From Candidatus Fimimorpha excrementavium (GTDB lineage Bacteria; Bacillota; Clostridia; Lachnospirales; Lachnospiraceae), in NCBI GenBank assembly GCA_018710785.1, contig DVJD01000045.1, forward strand, positions 19,350-83,349: a stretch of 64,000 nucleotides of DNA, written 5' to 3'. The notes beneath the pieces are model-generated. The model did no database searches. It saw only the letters and a list, made by a program, of their open reading frames with translations, and was not told the DNA's origin. Within the stretch, counting starts at the first letter, position 1. The number at the start of each line of letters is the position of its first letter. The position numbers and the translations under genes are program-made. Below are positions 24,927-32,865 of the stretch, in pieces.

Positions 24927-25190
24927 ATGATAATTGGCAAAGTGGTTGGAAGCGTGGTTTCTACAAGAAAACTGGATAATTTGGTAGGAAGCAAATTTAT
25001 GATTGTAGAGCCGATCCAGAGCCTGAATCCGGATAACCGAATTGTAGCGATTGATCAAATTGGTGCAGGCATTGGAGAATTTGTGCTGGTGGCCCAGGGA
25101 AGCGCTGCCCGTATCGGATGCGATATGGAAAACGCTCCTGTGGATGCAGCGATTGTTGGAATAATTGATGACGGAACAGGACTGGAGTAG
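24927..25190 (+). CDS. BMC-P vertex protein (EutN/CcmL family)
   Basis: The 87-residue protein belongs to the EutN/CcmL/PduN family that forms pentamers capping the twelve vertices of the shell. Family features are the start MIIGKVVGSVVSTRKLDNLVG, KFMIVEPIQ, AIDQIGAGIGEFVLVAQGSAAR and VDAAIVGIID. The ATG at 24927 is chosen because GGCGGAGGGGAAAATC precedes it; an upstream in-frame start at 24909 would add six residues. Its stop lies four bases before the next start, suggesting translational coupling. Confidence 0.95.
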   Translation: MIIGKVVGSVVSTRKLDNLVGSKFMIVEPIQSLNPDNRIVAIDQIGAGIGEFVLVAQGSAARIGCDMENAPVDAAIVGIIDDGTGLE

Positions 25191-25194
25191 CATT

Positions 25195-26523
25195 ATGGAT
25201 ATAAAAGAATTGAGCAGTATATTACAGCAAAACGGTGTGGTTGGCGCCGGCGGCGCCGGTTTCCCGACCTATGCCAAGCTGGATCAGCGTGCAGATACCA
25301 TTATCCTTAACTGCGCGGAATGCGAGCCGTTATTACGATTACATAGACAGTTGTTAGAAAAGTATGCATTTGAGATTATGGATACATTCCATAAGGTGGG
25401 AGAGGCCGTTGGTGCCAAAGAAGTGATCATTGGCATCAAGAAGGCATACAAAAAGACCATTGAGGCTTTGGAGGCCCATATCGGTTCTTTTGATAACATG
25501 CGTCTTGGACTGTTGGATGAAGTATATCCGGCAGGAGATGAAGTCGTATTAATATACGAAGTTACGAAAAAGGTCGTAAGACCAGGCGGACTTCCGATTG
25601 AAAGCGGCGTTGCGGTATTTAATGTAGAAACGATTTATAATCTGTATCGGGCTATGAATCAGCAGACACCGGTGGTGGATAAACTGGTATCTGTGGTTGC
25701 TGAGGTCAATCACCCTGTTACAGTTCGTGTGCCGATCGGTGTGACGGTGGAAGAAGTCGTTGCATTGGCAGGTGGCGCAAAAATCCCGAATCCGGTTTAC
25801 TTCATGGGCGGACCGATGATGGGTAATATTGTCAGCGGGCAGGCTGTCATTACAAAGACAAGCAATGCCATCCTGGTTCTTCCGGAGGATCATCTGATTA
25901 TCCAGAGAAAGAACCAGAAAGCAAAGATTAATATGGCAAGGGCGGCAGCCAGCTGCTGTCAGTGTGAAATGTGTACAGACCTCTGTCCAAGACATGCTCT
26001 GGGACATCCGATTAACCCAAGTCTGTTTATGAGGGCTGCTACATGTAAGGATGTACAGAATCCGAATATATTCATTAACACATTTTTCTGCAGTTCCTGC
26101 GGGCTGTGCGAAATGTACTCCTGTATGCAGGGCTTGTCACCGAGAAGTCTCATGGCAGAATATAAGATGGGACTGAGGGCGGCAGGCGTGCCGGTTCCGA
26201 AGGACATCGTTCCGGAACCTGTCAAACCCAGCAGAGAGATGCGTAAGATTCCAATGGAACGGTTAATGTCCAGACTAGGATTAACCAAATATAATGTAGA
26301 TGCTCCACTGCAGGATGAAGTGGTTCCGATGAAGCGTGTGAAGATTATGCTTCGCCAGCATATCGGAGCTCCCGCACAGTTGGCTGTCAAGACAGGCGAT
26401 GTTGTGACGCGCGGTCAGGTGATCGCGAATCCGGCAAATGGACTGAGTGTAGCAATTCATGCTTCGATTGACGGAAGAGTCATTGAGGCCAATGAGAATT
26501 ACGTTATGATTGATAATAACTAG
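25195..26523 (+). CDS. pduS: PduS/RnfC-like Fe-S flavoprotein
   Basis: The 442-residue protein resembles PduS and RnfC: an N-terminal GVVGAGGAGFPTYAKL NADH/FMN-type motif, a SLBB-like region (GVTVEEVVALAGG), then two [4Fe-4S] motifs, C254-x2-C257-x2-C260-x3-C264-P and C299-x2-C302-x2-C305-x4-C310, and a C-terminal barrel-sandwich hybrid segment. In B12-dependent compartments PduS reduces cobalamin. No B12 enzyme is seen here, so it more likely moves electrons from NADH to another acceptor, perhaps the radical SAM activase or the Fe-S shell protein encoded next; this is inference. The ATG at 25195 follows GGACTGGAGTAGCATT. Confidence 0.9.
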   Translation: MDIKELSSILQQNGVVGAGGAGFPTYAKLDQRADTIILNCAECEPLLRLHRQLLEKYAFEIMDTFHKVGEAVGAKEVIIGIKKAYKKTIEALEAHIGSFDNMRLGLLDEVYPAGDEVVLIYEVTKKVVRPGGLPIESGVAVFNVETIYNLYRAMNQQTPVVDKLVSVVAEVNHPVTVRVPIGVTVEEVVALAGGAKIPNPVYFMGGPMMGNIVSGQAVITKTSNAILVLPEDHLIIQRKNQKAKINMARAAASCCQCEMCTDLCPRHALGHPINPSLFMRAATCKDVQNPNIFINTFFCSSCGLCEMYSCMQGLSPRSLMAEYKMGLRAAGVPVPKDIVPEPVKPSREMRKIPMERLMSRLGLTKYNVDAPLQDEVVPMKRVKIMLRQHIGAPAQLAVKTGDVVTRGQVIANPANGLSVAIHASIDGRVIEANENYVMIDNN

Positions 26524-26537
26524 AAAGGACGTGCCGT

Positions 26538-27086
26538 ATGAGTAAAGCGATTGGAATGGTGGAATATAAAACAGTATCTACCGGAATTTTAGCTGCGGAC
26601 TCCATGGTTAAAACATCTGAGGTGGATATTATTGAGGCACAGACCGTATGTCCGGGAAAATACATTGTGATTATTACCGGAGATTTGAGTGCCGTAAATG
26701 CCGCTGTGGAAAATGCGAAGATTACCTATCCGGATCAGCTGATTGACAGCTTTGTTCTGGGTAATCCGCATGAATCAATCTTCCCGGCCATCTATGGAGC
26801 TGCGCAGATTGAGGAAGTAAATGCACTCGGCGTATTGGAAACATACGATGCTGCAGCGATTATTGTTGCAGCCGATGAGGCAGCAAAGACTGCTGAGGTA
26901 AATCTGATTGAACTGCGTTTGGCCAGAGGTATGTGCGGAAAGTCCTATATGTTCCTGACAGGGGATGTGGCGGCAGTGGAAGCAGCCATTGACCGTGCAA
27001 AATCATCCGTCGGACCAAAGGGAATGTATTTGGATTCTTCTGTTATTCCGAGACCGGACAAGCGCATTCGGGATCATATATTATAA
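26538..27086 (+). CDS. pduT: BMC-T tandem-domain shell protein, PduT-like
   Basis: The 182-residue protein has two BMC domains in tandem (start AIGMVEYKTVSTGILAADSM; second copy ALGVLETYDAAAIIVAADEA) and would form pseudohexameric trimers. Cys38, in QTVCPGKYIV, matches the pore-lining Cys38 that binds a [4Fe-4S] cluster in PduT. The protein is therefore a candidate electron conduit through the shell. It lies 15 bp after the PduS-like gene, which supports a functional pair. Start ATG with AGAAAGGACGTGCCGT upstream. Confidence 0.93.
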   Translation: MSKAIGMVEYKTVSTGILAADSMVKTSEVDIIEAQTVCPGKYIVIITGDLSAVNAAVENAKITYPDQLIDSFVLGNPHESIFPAIYGAAQIEEVNALGVLETYDAAAIIVAADEAAKTAEVNLIELRLARGMCGKSYMFLTGDVAAVEAAIDRAKSSVGPKGMYLDSSVIPRPDKRIRDHIL

Positions 27087-27111
27087 GATCGGTTTCCAGA
27101 CCGGTTGACAG

Positions 27112-27153
27112 AGCCGAAGATGTCATGTGAGAAAAATACATGACGCTTCGGCT
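27112..27153 (+). other. Stable intercistronic hairpin between shell gene and DeoR gene
   Basis: AGCCGAAG-AT-GTCATGT (27112-27128) pairs with ACATGAC-G-CTTCGGCT (27138-27153), 15 base pairs with one small internal loop. No U-run follows. It could set differential mRNA stability between the shell/enzyme genes and the regulator, or be an attenuator. Confidence 0.6.
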
Positions 27154-27184
27154 AACTGTGTATCTTGATTAGGAGGCTGGCTTG

Positions 27185-27952
27185 ATGCTTGCAATAGAAA
27201 GAAGAAATCTGATATTAGAAAAATTACAGGAAGACAAAAAGGTTGTAGTGAGTGAATTGAGCCAGGCGTATGAGGTCTCGGAAGAGACCATCAGAAGAGA
27301 CTTGGAAAAGTTGGAAAAAGATGGATATGCCATAAAGACATACGGCGGAGCAGTGATCAATGAAAACAATAATATGGATCTTCCGTTTGTGGTACGCAAG
27401 AACACCAATGTTCCCGGTAAGCAGAAGATCGCGGAGCTGATCGCGGATACCATAAAAGATGGAGACCAGATTATGCTGGATGCCAGTTCTACAGCTGTGT
27501 TTGTGGCAAAGAATATAAAAAACAAAAAAAACATCACTGTTATTACCAATTCAATTGAGATTCTGATTGAACTGTCCGATGTGGCAGGGTGGAAAATATT
27601 ATCCACCGGTGGTACGATGAAAGAGGGATCGCTGGCGCTTGTGGGCCATCAGGCACAAAAGATGCTGGCAACCTTCCATGTGGATAAGGCTATTGTTTCC
27701 TGTAAAGGAATTGACATGATAAAGGGGTTTTCCGATTCCAGTGAGAGTTTCGCGGAATTGAAGAAAACCATGCTGCGCTGTGCATTCCAGAAGATTCTGG
27801 CCATTGACAGCTCCAAATTCGACAAAATCGCGTTTATTCAGATTGGGGAGCTGCAGGATATTTCCATGGTGGTGACGGATAAAAAGCCGGATGACAAATG
27901 GATGCAGGTGCTGTCCGGGGCAGGGGTCACCTGTCTGTATCCGGAAAGTTGA
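27185..27952 (+). CDS. DeoR-family transcriptional regulator
   Basis: The 255-residue protein has an N-terminal DeoR winged helix (RRNLILEKLQEDKKVVVSEL, recognition helix SEETIRRDLEKLEKDGY) and a C-terminal DeoR sensor domain of the ribose-5-phosphate isomerase-like fold (ADTIKDGDQIMLDASSTAVF, ITVITNSIEIL). These regulators bind phosphorylated sugars; fuculose or rhamnulose 1-phosphate would fit. TTG at 27182 and ATG at 27185 are adjacent; GGAGGCTGGC favours the ATG. It sits inside the BMC operon, so it probably controls the locus; the paired CCACA elements upstream of both promoters are candidate sites. Confidence 0.9.
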   Translation: MLAIERRNLILEKLQEDKKVVVSELSQAYEVSEETIRRDLEKLEKDGYAIKTYGGAVINENNNMDLPFVVRKNTNVPGKQKIAELIADTIKDGDQIMLDASSTAVFVAKNIKNKKNITVITNSIEILIELSDVAGWKILSTGGTMKEGSLALVGHQAQKMLATFHVDKAIVSCKGIDMIKGFSDSSESFAELKKTMLRCAFQKILAIDSSKFDKIAFIQIGELQDISMVVTDKKPDDKWMQVLSGAGVTCLYPES

Positions 27953-27977
27953 AACCGGTTGCGGAGGGATGCGAACG

Positions 27978-28784
27978 ATGAAAAACAAGACAACGGTGAT
28001 TTGTTTTGCGAATAACAAAGGCGGAAGCGGAAAGTCGACCACCTGTTCCAATGTGGGATACGGGCTTTCTTTAAAAGGAAGACGGGTACTGATGCTGGAT
28101 GCGGATATGCAGGCCAACCTGTCTCTGGCTTTTCTGCCTGAAGAGAGGGTTCTGGAAATCGCTGAGGGAGAGAAAAACCTGTATTATGCCGTGAAAAAAG
28201 AAGAAGACCTTTCTGATTACCGTGTATCCGCCGGATATGAGGGATTGGATCTGATACCGGCATCTCCTCTCATGAGTTCTCTGGAATATGATTTGTATCC
28301 AAAAGAAGACAGAGAATTCGTACTCAGGAAATGTCTGGAACGGGTGAGAATGTCAGGCGAGTATGATTATATCCTGATGGATGCACCGCCCACCCTGGGA
28401 GGCTGGGCCATGAATCTGCTGGCCGCGTCCGATTATCTGGTGATACCGGTGGAGGCCAGTCCATGGGGATTGTTCGGATTGGCCAATATGTTTGATTTTT
28501 ACCGGAAGGCCTGTGAGAAAAATCCGCAGTTATCCCTCATGGGAATTGTGGTGACGAAGGTGGATATCCGAAAAAATTATTTCAGACAGACCATGGAGAC
28601 ATTGCAGGAACTGAGGGATGTACATGTATTTGACACTTGCATCCGGATGGACAGCAATATTGAGTGGTCTCAGGATAACAGCAAACCGGTGATGGCTTAT
28701 AAAAAGAGCAGCCGGAGCGCGGGAGAGTACATGAGTCTTACAGAGGAGGTAGAAAAAATTGCCAGTGGGAAAAAGCAGCATTAA
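27978..28784 (+). CDS. ParA/McdA-like ATPase in the BMC operon
   Basis: The 268-residue ParA/MinD-type ATPase has a deviant Walker A motif NNKGGSGKSTT with the signature lysine Lys14 and Lys19, Walker A' VLMLDADMQANLS, and Walker B DYILMDAPPTLGG. ParA dimers bind nucleoid DNA non-specifically and position cargo such as plasmids or, as McdA, carboxysomes. There is no parB or centromere-like repeat nearby. Its place between the DeoR gene and the last enzyme gene of a BMC operon, and its overlap with a small charged protein, suggest a compartment positioning role (inference). The ATG at 27978 has GCGGAGGG upstream; a nearby ATG at 27969 is too close to it. Confidence 0.88.
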   Translation: MKNKTTVICFANNKGGSGKSTTCSNVGYGLSLKGRRVLMLDADMQANLSLAFLPEERVLEIAEGEKNLYYAVKKEEDLSDYRVSAGYEGLDLIPASPLMSSLEYDLYPKEDREFVLRKCLERVRMSGEYDYILMDAPPTLGGWAMNLLAASDYLVIPVEASPWGLFGLANMFDFYRKACEKNPQLSLMGIVVTKVDIRKNYFRQTMETLQELRDVHVFDTCIRMDSNIEWSQDNSKPVMAYKKSSRSAGEYMSLTEEVEKIASGKKQH

Positions 28785-29097
28785 GAGAATGAATGCATCG
28801 CAGGAGACAGAAGAAAAGAGAGAGGCAGAAGCGCGCGTGGAACATATCCCCGTGGAAAATGTCCACGTGGAAAAGACAGCAGAACCGGAAAAGAAGGAGA
28901 CAGCAGCACAAAAGAAGGAAACCGCGCCAAAGAAGGCATCTGCCGCAAGAAAACCAAGGACAGCGGCCAAAAAGACGGCAGCGCCAAAGAAGCAGGATAA
29001 CCATGCGCAGGAGCCGGAGCGCATTGGCGAAGGGGAGGAAAAAGAAAGCGGAGTAATATCCAACATCACATGTGAACTTCCCATCTATCTGATGTAG
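28759..29097 (+). CDS. Small Lys/Ala/Glu-rich disordered protein, candidate McdB-like partner
   Basis: I do not recognise this 112-residue protein as a named family. The N-terminal half is acidic/mixed (EETEEKREAEARVEH), the middle is a Lys/Ala/Pro-rich basic tract (PKKASAARKPRTAAKKTAA) similar in style to histone H1-like tails, and it ends in a hydrophobic peptide SGVISNITCELPIYLM. Predicted to be largely disordered. The TTG at 28759 has AGAGGAGGT eight bases upstream and overlaps the ParA stop by 26 bp, so the two are probably translationally coupled; an ATG at 28789 is a fallback. A small disordered partner coupled to ParA fits McdB, but a DNA-binding or shell-linking role is equally possible. 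Confidence 0.7.
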   Translation: MPVGKSSIKRMNASQETEEKREAEARVEHIPVENVHVEKTAEPEKKETAAQKKETAPKKASAARKPRTAAKKTAAPKKQDNHAQEPERIGEGEEKESGVISNITCELPIYLM

Positions 29098-29200
29098 CAG
29101 TCCGGAGTACTGCGGCAGCTTCATCGGATTGACTGTGTGATGAAAAGATAAGTAATGCAGCCGCAAGGTTCAGGAGCAGGCTGCTGGAATCGAGGTAGAC

Positions 29201-30346
29201 ATGAAAAGTTTTGATATCAGGACAAAAATATATTTCGGTCCAAATTCTCTGGAGCATCTGTGTGATATTCCATACAGAAAAGTGATGATTATCACGGACC
29301 CGTTTGTGGTGCAGAGTGGGATGATTAAACTGATCACCTATCGTCTGGAGGCGGGAAATATCCAGTATCAGGTGTTCAGTGAGGTCGTACCGGATCCGCC
29401 GGTGGATAAAGTGGCTGTGGGGATTAAAGCATTGATTGAATATCAGCCGGAAGCTGTGATCGCCGTGGGAGGCGGTTCCGCGCTGGATTCGGCCAAAGCC
29501 ATCCGTGAATTTGCACACAAGATGGGGCGGATAGGAGAGATCGCGCTGATCGCCATTCCGACGACCAGCGGTACAGGGTCGGAAGTGACTTCTTTTTCCG
29601 TCATTTCAGATCCGGTAAATCATATCAAATATCCGCTGGTGAATGACAGTCTTCTGCCGACGGAGGCGATTCTGGATGTGGAATTGGTAAAGAGTGTACC
29701 GCCCAATGTGACGGCGGATACCGGAATGGATGTTTTCACCCATGCTCTGGAGGCTTATGTCAGCACAGGATACAATGAATTCTCAGCGGCGCTGGCAGAA
29801 AAAGCCATTGAAATCTGCGGGACATTTTTGCTCCGTTCTTTCTATGACAACAATGATACCCATGCCAGACAGAAGATGCATGTGGCATCCTGCCTGGCCG
29901 GTCTGGCATTTAATTCTTCCTCTCTGGGGCTGAACCATGGGATGGCACACCAGCTGGGGGCAAACTTCCATATTCCCCACGGACGGGCCAATGCCATCCT
30001 GCTGCCATACATTATTGAATACAACAGTGAGATTGATAAGCACAGCAAGAGCCAGAAAGAGTACAAACCAGTGGTGCGCCGCTATGAAAATGTGGCAAAA
30101 CTTTTGGGTCTTACCAATTTCAATACGATCACCACAGTGCGCGCCCTTGTGAACTGGGTTCAGTTTATGTTAAAGGAAATGGATATTCCTCTGTCGGTTT
30201 CTCAGATGGGAAAATGTACGGAAGAAGAGTATATGAGCCGGGTCAGCGACATGGCCGATGCGGCGCTGGCAGACAGCTGTACAGCGACAAATCCGAGAGT
30301 TCCAACCAAACAGGAAGTGATTGAAATTTATCGGAAACTCTGGTAA
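29201..30346 (+). CDS. pduQ: Iron-containing 1-propanol dehydrogenase, PduQ-like
   Basis: The 381-residue group III alcohol dehydrogenase should reduce propanal to 1-propanol and regenerate NAD+ for the aldehyde dehydrogenase. Signatures are the NAD-binding GGGSALDSAKAI, TTSGTGSEVT, and metal ligands in DTGMDVFTHALEAY and NHGMAHQLGANFHIPHG. No encapsulation helix is visible at either end (it starts directly at SFDIRTKIYFGP); in the Pdu system PduQ is held in the lumen by binding PduP. The 103-bp gap before it contains short inverted repeats but no gene. It ends the BMC operon; a terminator follows. Confidence 0.92.
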   Translation: MKSFDIRTKIYFGPNSLEHLCDIPYRKVMIITDPFVVQSGMIKLITYRLEAGNIQYQVFSEVVPDPPVDKVAVGIKALIEYQPEAVIAVGGGSALDSAKAIREFAHKMGRIGEIALIAIPTTSGTGSEVTSFSVISDPVNHIKYPLVNDSLLPTEAILDVELVKSVPPNVTADTGMDVFTHALEAYVSTGYNEFSAALAEKAIEICGTFLLRSFYDNNDTHARQKMHVASCLAGLAFNSSSLGLNHGMAHQLGANFHIPHGRANAILLPYIIEYNSEIDKHSKSQKEYKPVVRRYENVAKLLGLTNFNTITTVRALVNWVQFMLKEMDIPLSVSQMGKCTEEEYMSRVSDMADAALADSCTATNPRVPTKQEVIEIYRKLW

Positions 30347-30363
30347 AAATAAAGATAGCGGTG

Positions 30364-30400
30364 AAAAGGGCTGCGGCATGAAGGTGCACAGCCCTTTTCT
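30364..30400 (+). terminator. Terminator of the microcompartment operon
   Basis: AAAAGGGCTG (30364-30373) pairs perfectly with CAGCCCTTTT (30389-30398), loop 15 nt, then CT. It marks the end of the BMC locus. Confidence 0.8.
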
Positions 30401-30507
30401 AGTGAAAAGCGGATACACTGTAGCTTGGATGATATCGACTCATCCGTGGAGGGATTCAGCTCTTGGAAAACGGCAGCAGCCAAAAGTAAGACGGGAGGGC
30501 AATACTC

Positions 30508-31389
30508 ATGAAAAAAATGTTGTTTATTTTTAATCCCCATGCCGGGAAAGCAAAGATTAAAACCAGTCTGGCAGGCATCATAGATACCTTTAACAAAGGA
30601 GGTTATGAGGTGGTGACGTATGCTTCCCAGTATCCAATGCATGCAAAAGAGCTGACTTTGCAGGCAGAAGACAAGTATGATGCAATTGTATGCTGCGGCG
30701 GGGACGGCACCCTGAATGAAACGGTCACCGGTATCATGGAACTGAATCACAAGCCATACCTGGGATACATTCCGGCGGGATCCACCAATGATTTTGCAGC
30801 CAGTATCGGACTTCCCAAGGATATGATCCGCTGTGCGAAAAAAATCCTTTCGGGAAAAGCGTTTGACTGTGATATCGGTAAATTCAATGATCGCTATTTT
30901 ACGTATGTGGCAGCATTCGGCGCATTTACGGAGGTGCCTTACATCACTTCTCAGCAGTCGAAGAATGTATTTGGCCATCAGGCGTACGTGCTGGAAGCAG
31001 TAAAACAGATGAACAATATCAAGTCTTCTCACATGGTTTTTCGGTATGAGGACAAAGTGATAGAGGATGACTTCCTTTTTGGAATGATTTCCAACGCCAC
31101 CAGCATCGGCGGTTTTAAGGGGCTGCCTGGAAAAAATGTGGAACTGAATGACGGAAGATTTGAAGTGATGCTTGTCCGGGATACCAAAAATCCACTGGAT
31201 TTTCCGGCTATTCTGACTTCCATTTTCCTGAGGAATCCGGATCCCAAATATATCCATACATTTAAGACGTCCAGAGTAGAGATCGTAAGCAGTGAACCGG
31301 TCAACTGGGTGCTGGACGGAGAATTTGGCGGAAACTGCAGTAAAGTGGAAATCGAAATCTGCCACAAGGCAATCAGTATTTTATTGTAG
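30508..31389 (+). CDS. Diacylglycerol/lipid kinase family protein
   Basis: The 293-residue protein of the DAGK/YegS catalytic family phosphorylates a lipid such as diacylglycerol on the cytoplasmic membrane face. It shows the start FIFNPHAGKAK, the nucleotide-binding GGDGTLNETVTGI, and IPAGSTNDFAASIGLP, which are the family signatures. A second, different member lies at 53439. The ATG follows CGGGAGGGCAATACTC. The ~160-bp region upstream holds the BMC terminator and no clear promoter. Whether it is DgkB or another lipid kinase cannot be told. Confidence 0.9.
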   Translation: MKKMLFIFNPHAGKAKIKTSLAGIIDTFNKGGYEVVTYASQYPMHAKELTLQAEDKYDAIVCCGGDGTLNETVTGIMELNHKPYLGYIPAGSTNDFAASIGLPKDMIRCAKKILSGKAFDCDIGKFNDRYFTYVAAFGAFTEVPYITSQQSKNVFGHQAYVLEAVKQMNNIKSSHMVFRYEDKVIEDDFLFGMISNATSIGGFKGLPGKNVELNDGRFEVMLVRDTKNPLDFPAILTSIFLRNPDPKYIHTFKTSRVEIVSSEPVNWVLDGEFGGNCSKVEIEICHKAISILL

Positions 31390-31467
31390 GAAAAAGCGGG
31401 AAAATTTTTGTAAGAAAGAAGAAAATTGGATGGAGTGCTGAAAATACATGAATCACGAAATTTTGTA

Positions 31468-31496
31468 TTTACAGCAGTAAAAATTTGCTCTATAAT
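31468..31496 (+). promoter_or_regulatory. Promoter of rpoD
   Basis: TTTACA (31468-31473), a 17-bp spacer and TATAAT (31491-31496). The leader to the rpoD start is ~120 nt; no structure in it is convincing. Confidence 0.75.
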
Positions 31497-31625
31497 ATAG
31501 ATCTGTATAGGTGTGCCCATTTTTAGATGCCTGAGAAGTGGAGAATCAGGAGATGGATAAAGATCCGCAGGGAAATACGTCTGTACAGTACGTAAAGATG
31601 TCTGATGCAGAAAGGACAATGCTCA

Positions 31626-32744
31626 ATGGAAAAAGAGATTTTGACGGAACGGTTGGATAAACTTGCCAAAATAGGCGAAACAAAAAACAGGACGTTAGAC
31701 TTGAATGATATCAATGATTTCTTCGCGGGAGAGACATTGACTCCGGATGAATGGGAGTATGTTTACAGTTATCTGGAAGGAAAGAAAATTGATGTTCTTC
31801 AGGTTTTAAATGATGATCTGCTTCCGGATGATGATCTTTTGTTAGAGAAGGATCTGGATTTTATCGAGGAGGAAGAAGAGGATATTGATTTGGACGCCAT
31901 TGATCTTCTGGAAGGAATCGGAACAGAAGACCCGGTGCGCATGTATCTGAAGGAGATCGGAACAGTACCTCTTTTATCCGCTGAGGAAGAACTGAAGCTG
32001 GCGATCCGAAAATCCGAAGGGGATATGGCCGCAAAGGACCGCCTGATTGAGGCCAATCTTCGTCTGGTGGTGAGTATTGCGAAAAGATATACTGGCCGCG
32101 GCATGAGCTTCCTGGATCTGGTTCAGGAAGGAAACCTCGGATTGATTAAAGGTGTTGAGAAGTTTGACTATACAAAAGGATACAAACTGAGTACATATGC
32201 GACTTGGTGGATTCGCCAGTCTGTCACGAGGGCGCTGGCGGATCAGGCCAGAACGATCCGTGTTCCTGTACATATGGTGGAGACCATCAATAAAATGTCC
32301 AAAATGCAGCGAAAGCTGACGCTGGATCTGGGCTATGAACCATCGGTGACAGAATTGGCAAAGGCACTGGATATGTCAGAGGACAAAGTCATGGAGATCA
32401 TGCAGATTGCCAGAGAGCCAGCTTCCCTGGAAACGCCCATCGGTGAGGAAGATGATTCCAACCTGGGAGATTTTGTGGCAGACAGCAATGCAGTGACACC
32501 GGAGGGAAATGTGGAATCGGTGATGCTGCGTGAGCATATCGACACACTTTTGGCAGATCTGAAAGAGAGAGAGCGTCAGGTCATCGTGCTTCGCTTTGGT
32601 CTGGAAGACGGACATCCCAGAACCCTGGAAGAAGTGGGCAAAGAATTCAATGTCACGAGGGAGCGTATTCGTCAGATTGAGGCGAAGGCGCTTCGCAAGC
32701 TGCGCAATCCGGTGAGAAGCAAGAGAATCAGAGATTTCCTGTAA
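31626..32744 (+). CDS. rpoD: RNA polymerase primary sigma factor
   Basis: The 372-residue housekeeping sigma-70 factor has all regions in order: 1.1 ([20 protein letters not shown]), 1.2 ([21 protein letters not shown]), 2.1-2.4 ([40 protein letters not shown]), 3 and 4.2 with the -35-recognition helix ([19 protein letters not shown]). The stretch between 1.1 and 1.2 is short and very acidic, as in other Firmicutes. The ATG at 31626 is preferred over 31605 because AAAGGACAATGCTC sits between them. dnaG, often next to rpoD, is absent from this window. Confidence 0.97.
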   Translation: MEKEILTERLDKLAKIGETKNRTLDLNDINDFFAGETLTPDEWEYVYSYLEGKKIDVLQVLNDDLLPDDDLLLEKDLDFIEEEEEDIDLDAIDLLEGIGTEDPVRMYLKEIGTVPLLSAEEELKLAIRKSEGDMAAKDRLIEANLRLVVSIAKRYTGRGMSFLDLVQEGNLGLIKGVEKFDYTKGYKLSTYATWWIRQSVTRALADQARTIRVPVHMVETINKMSKMQRKLTLDLGYEPSVTELAKALDMSEDKVMEIMQIAREPASLETPIGEEDDSNLGDFVADSNAVTPEGNVESVMLREHIDTLLADLKERERQVIVLRFGLEDGHPRTLEEVGKEFNVTRERIRQIEAKALRKLRNPVRSKRIRDFL

Positions 32745-32765
32745 AAGAGATAACAAACAGTTAAT

Positions 32766-32849
32766 ATCCCAAAGCTGTACACGGTATCAGAATCGCCGGA
32801 TGTTTTATTCTGCGAAGGTCTGATGTCAGATGCAGCTTTGGGATTTTTC
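32766..32849 (+). terminator. Terminator of rpoD with long nested loop
   Basis: ATCCCAAAGCTG (32766-32777) pairs with CAGCTTTGGGAT (32833-32844), followed by TTTTT. The ~55-nt loop holds a further ATCAGA/TCTGAT pairing. Confidence 0.75.
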
Positions 32850-32865
32850 ATTGATTGGAGGCTAT

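Noticed and set aside
28850..29060. Lys/Ala-rich protein as a chromosomal histone H1-like protein
   Set aside because: Composition allows it, but translational coupling to the ParA gene inside a BMC operon and the hydrophobic C-terminus argue for a compartment-related role; kept only as an alternative.
14772..30346. B12-dependent propanediol utilisation (Pdu) locus
   Set aside because: No PduCDE dehydratase, reactivase or cobalamin genes are present; the dehydratase is a glycyl-radical enzyme.
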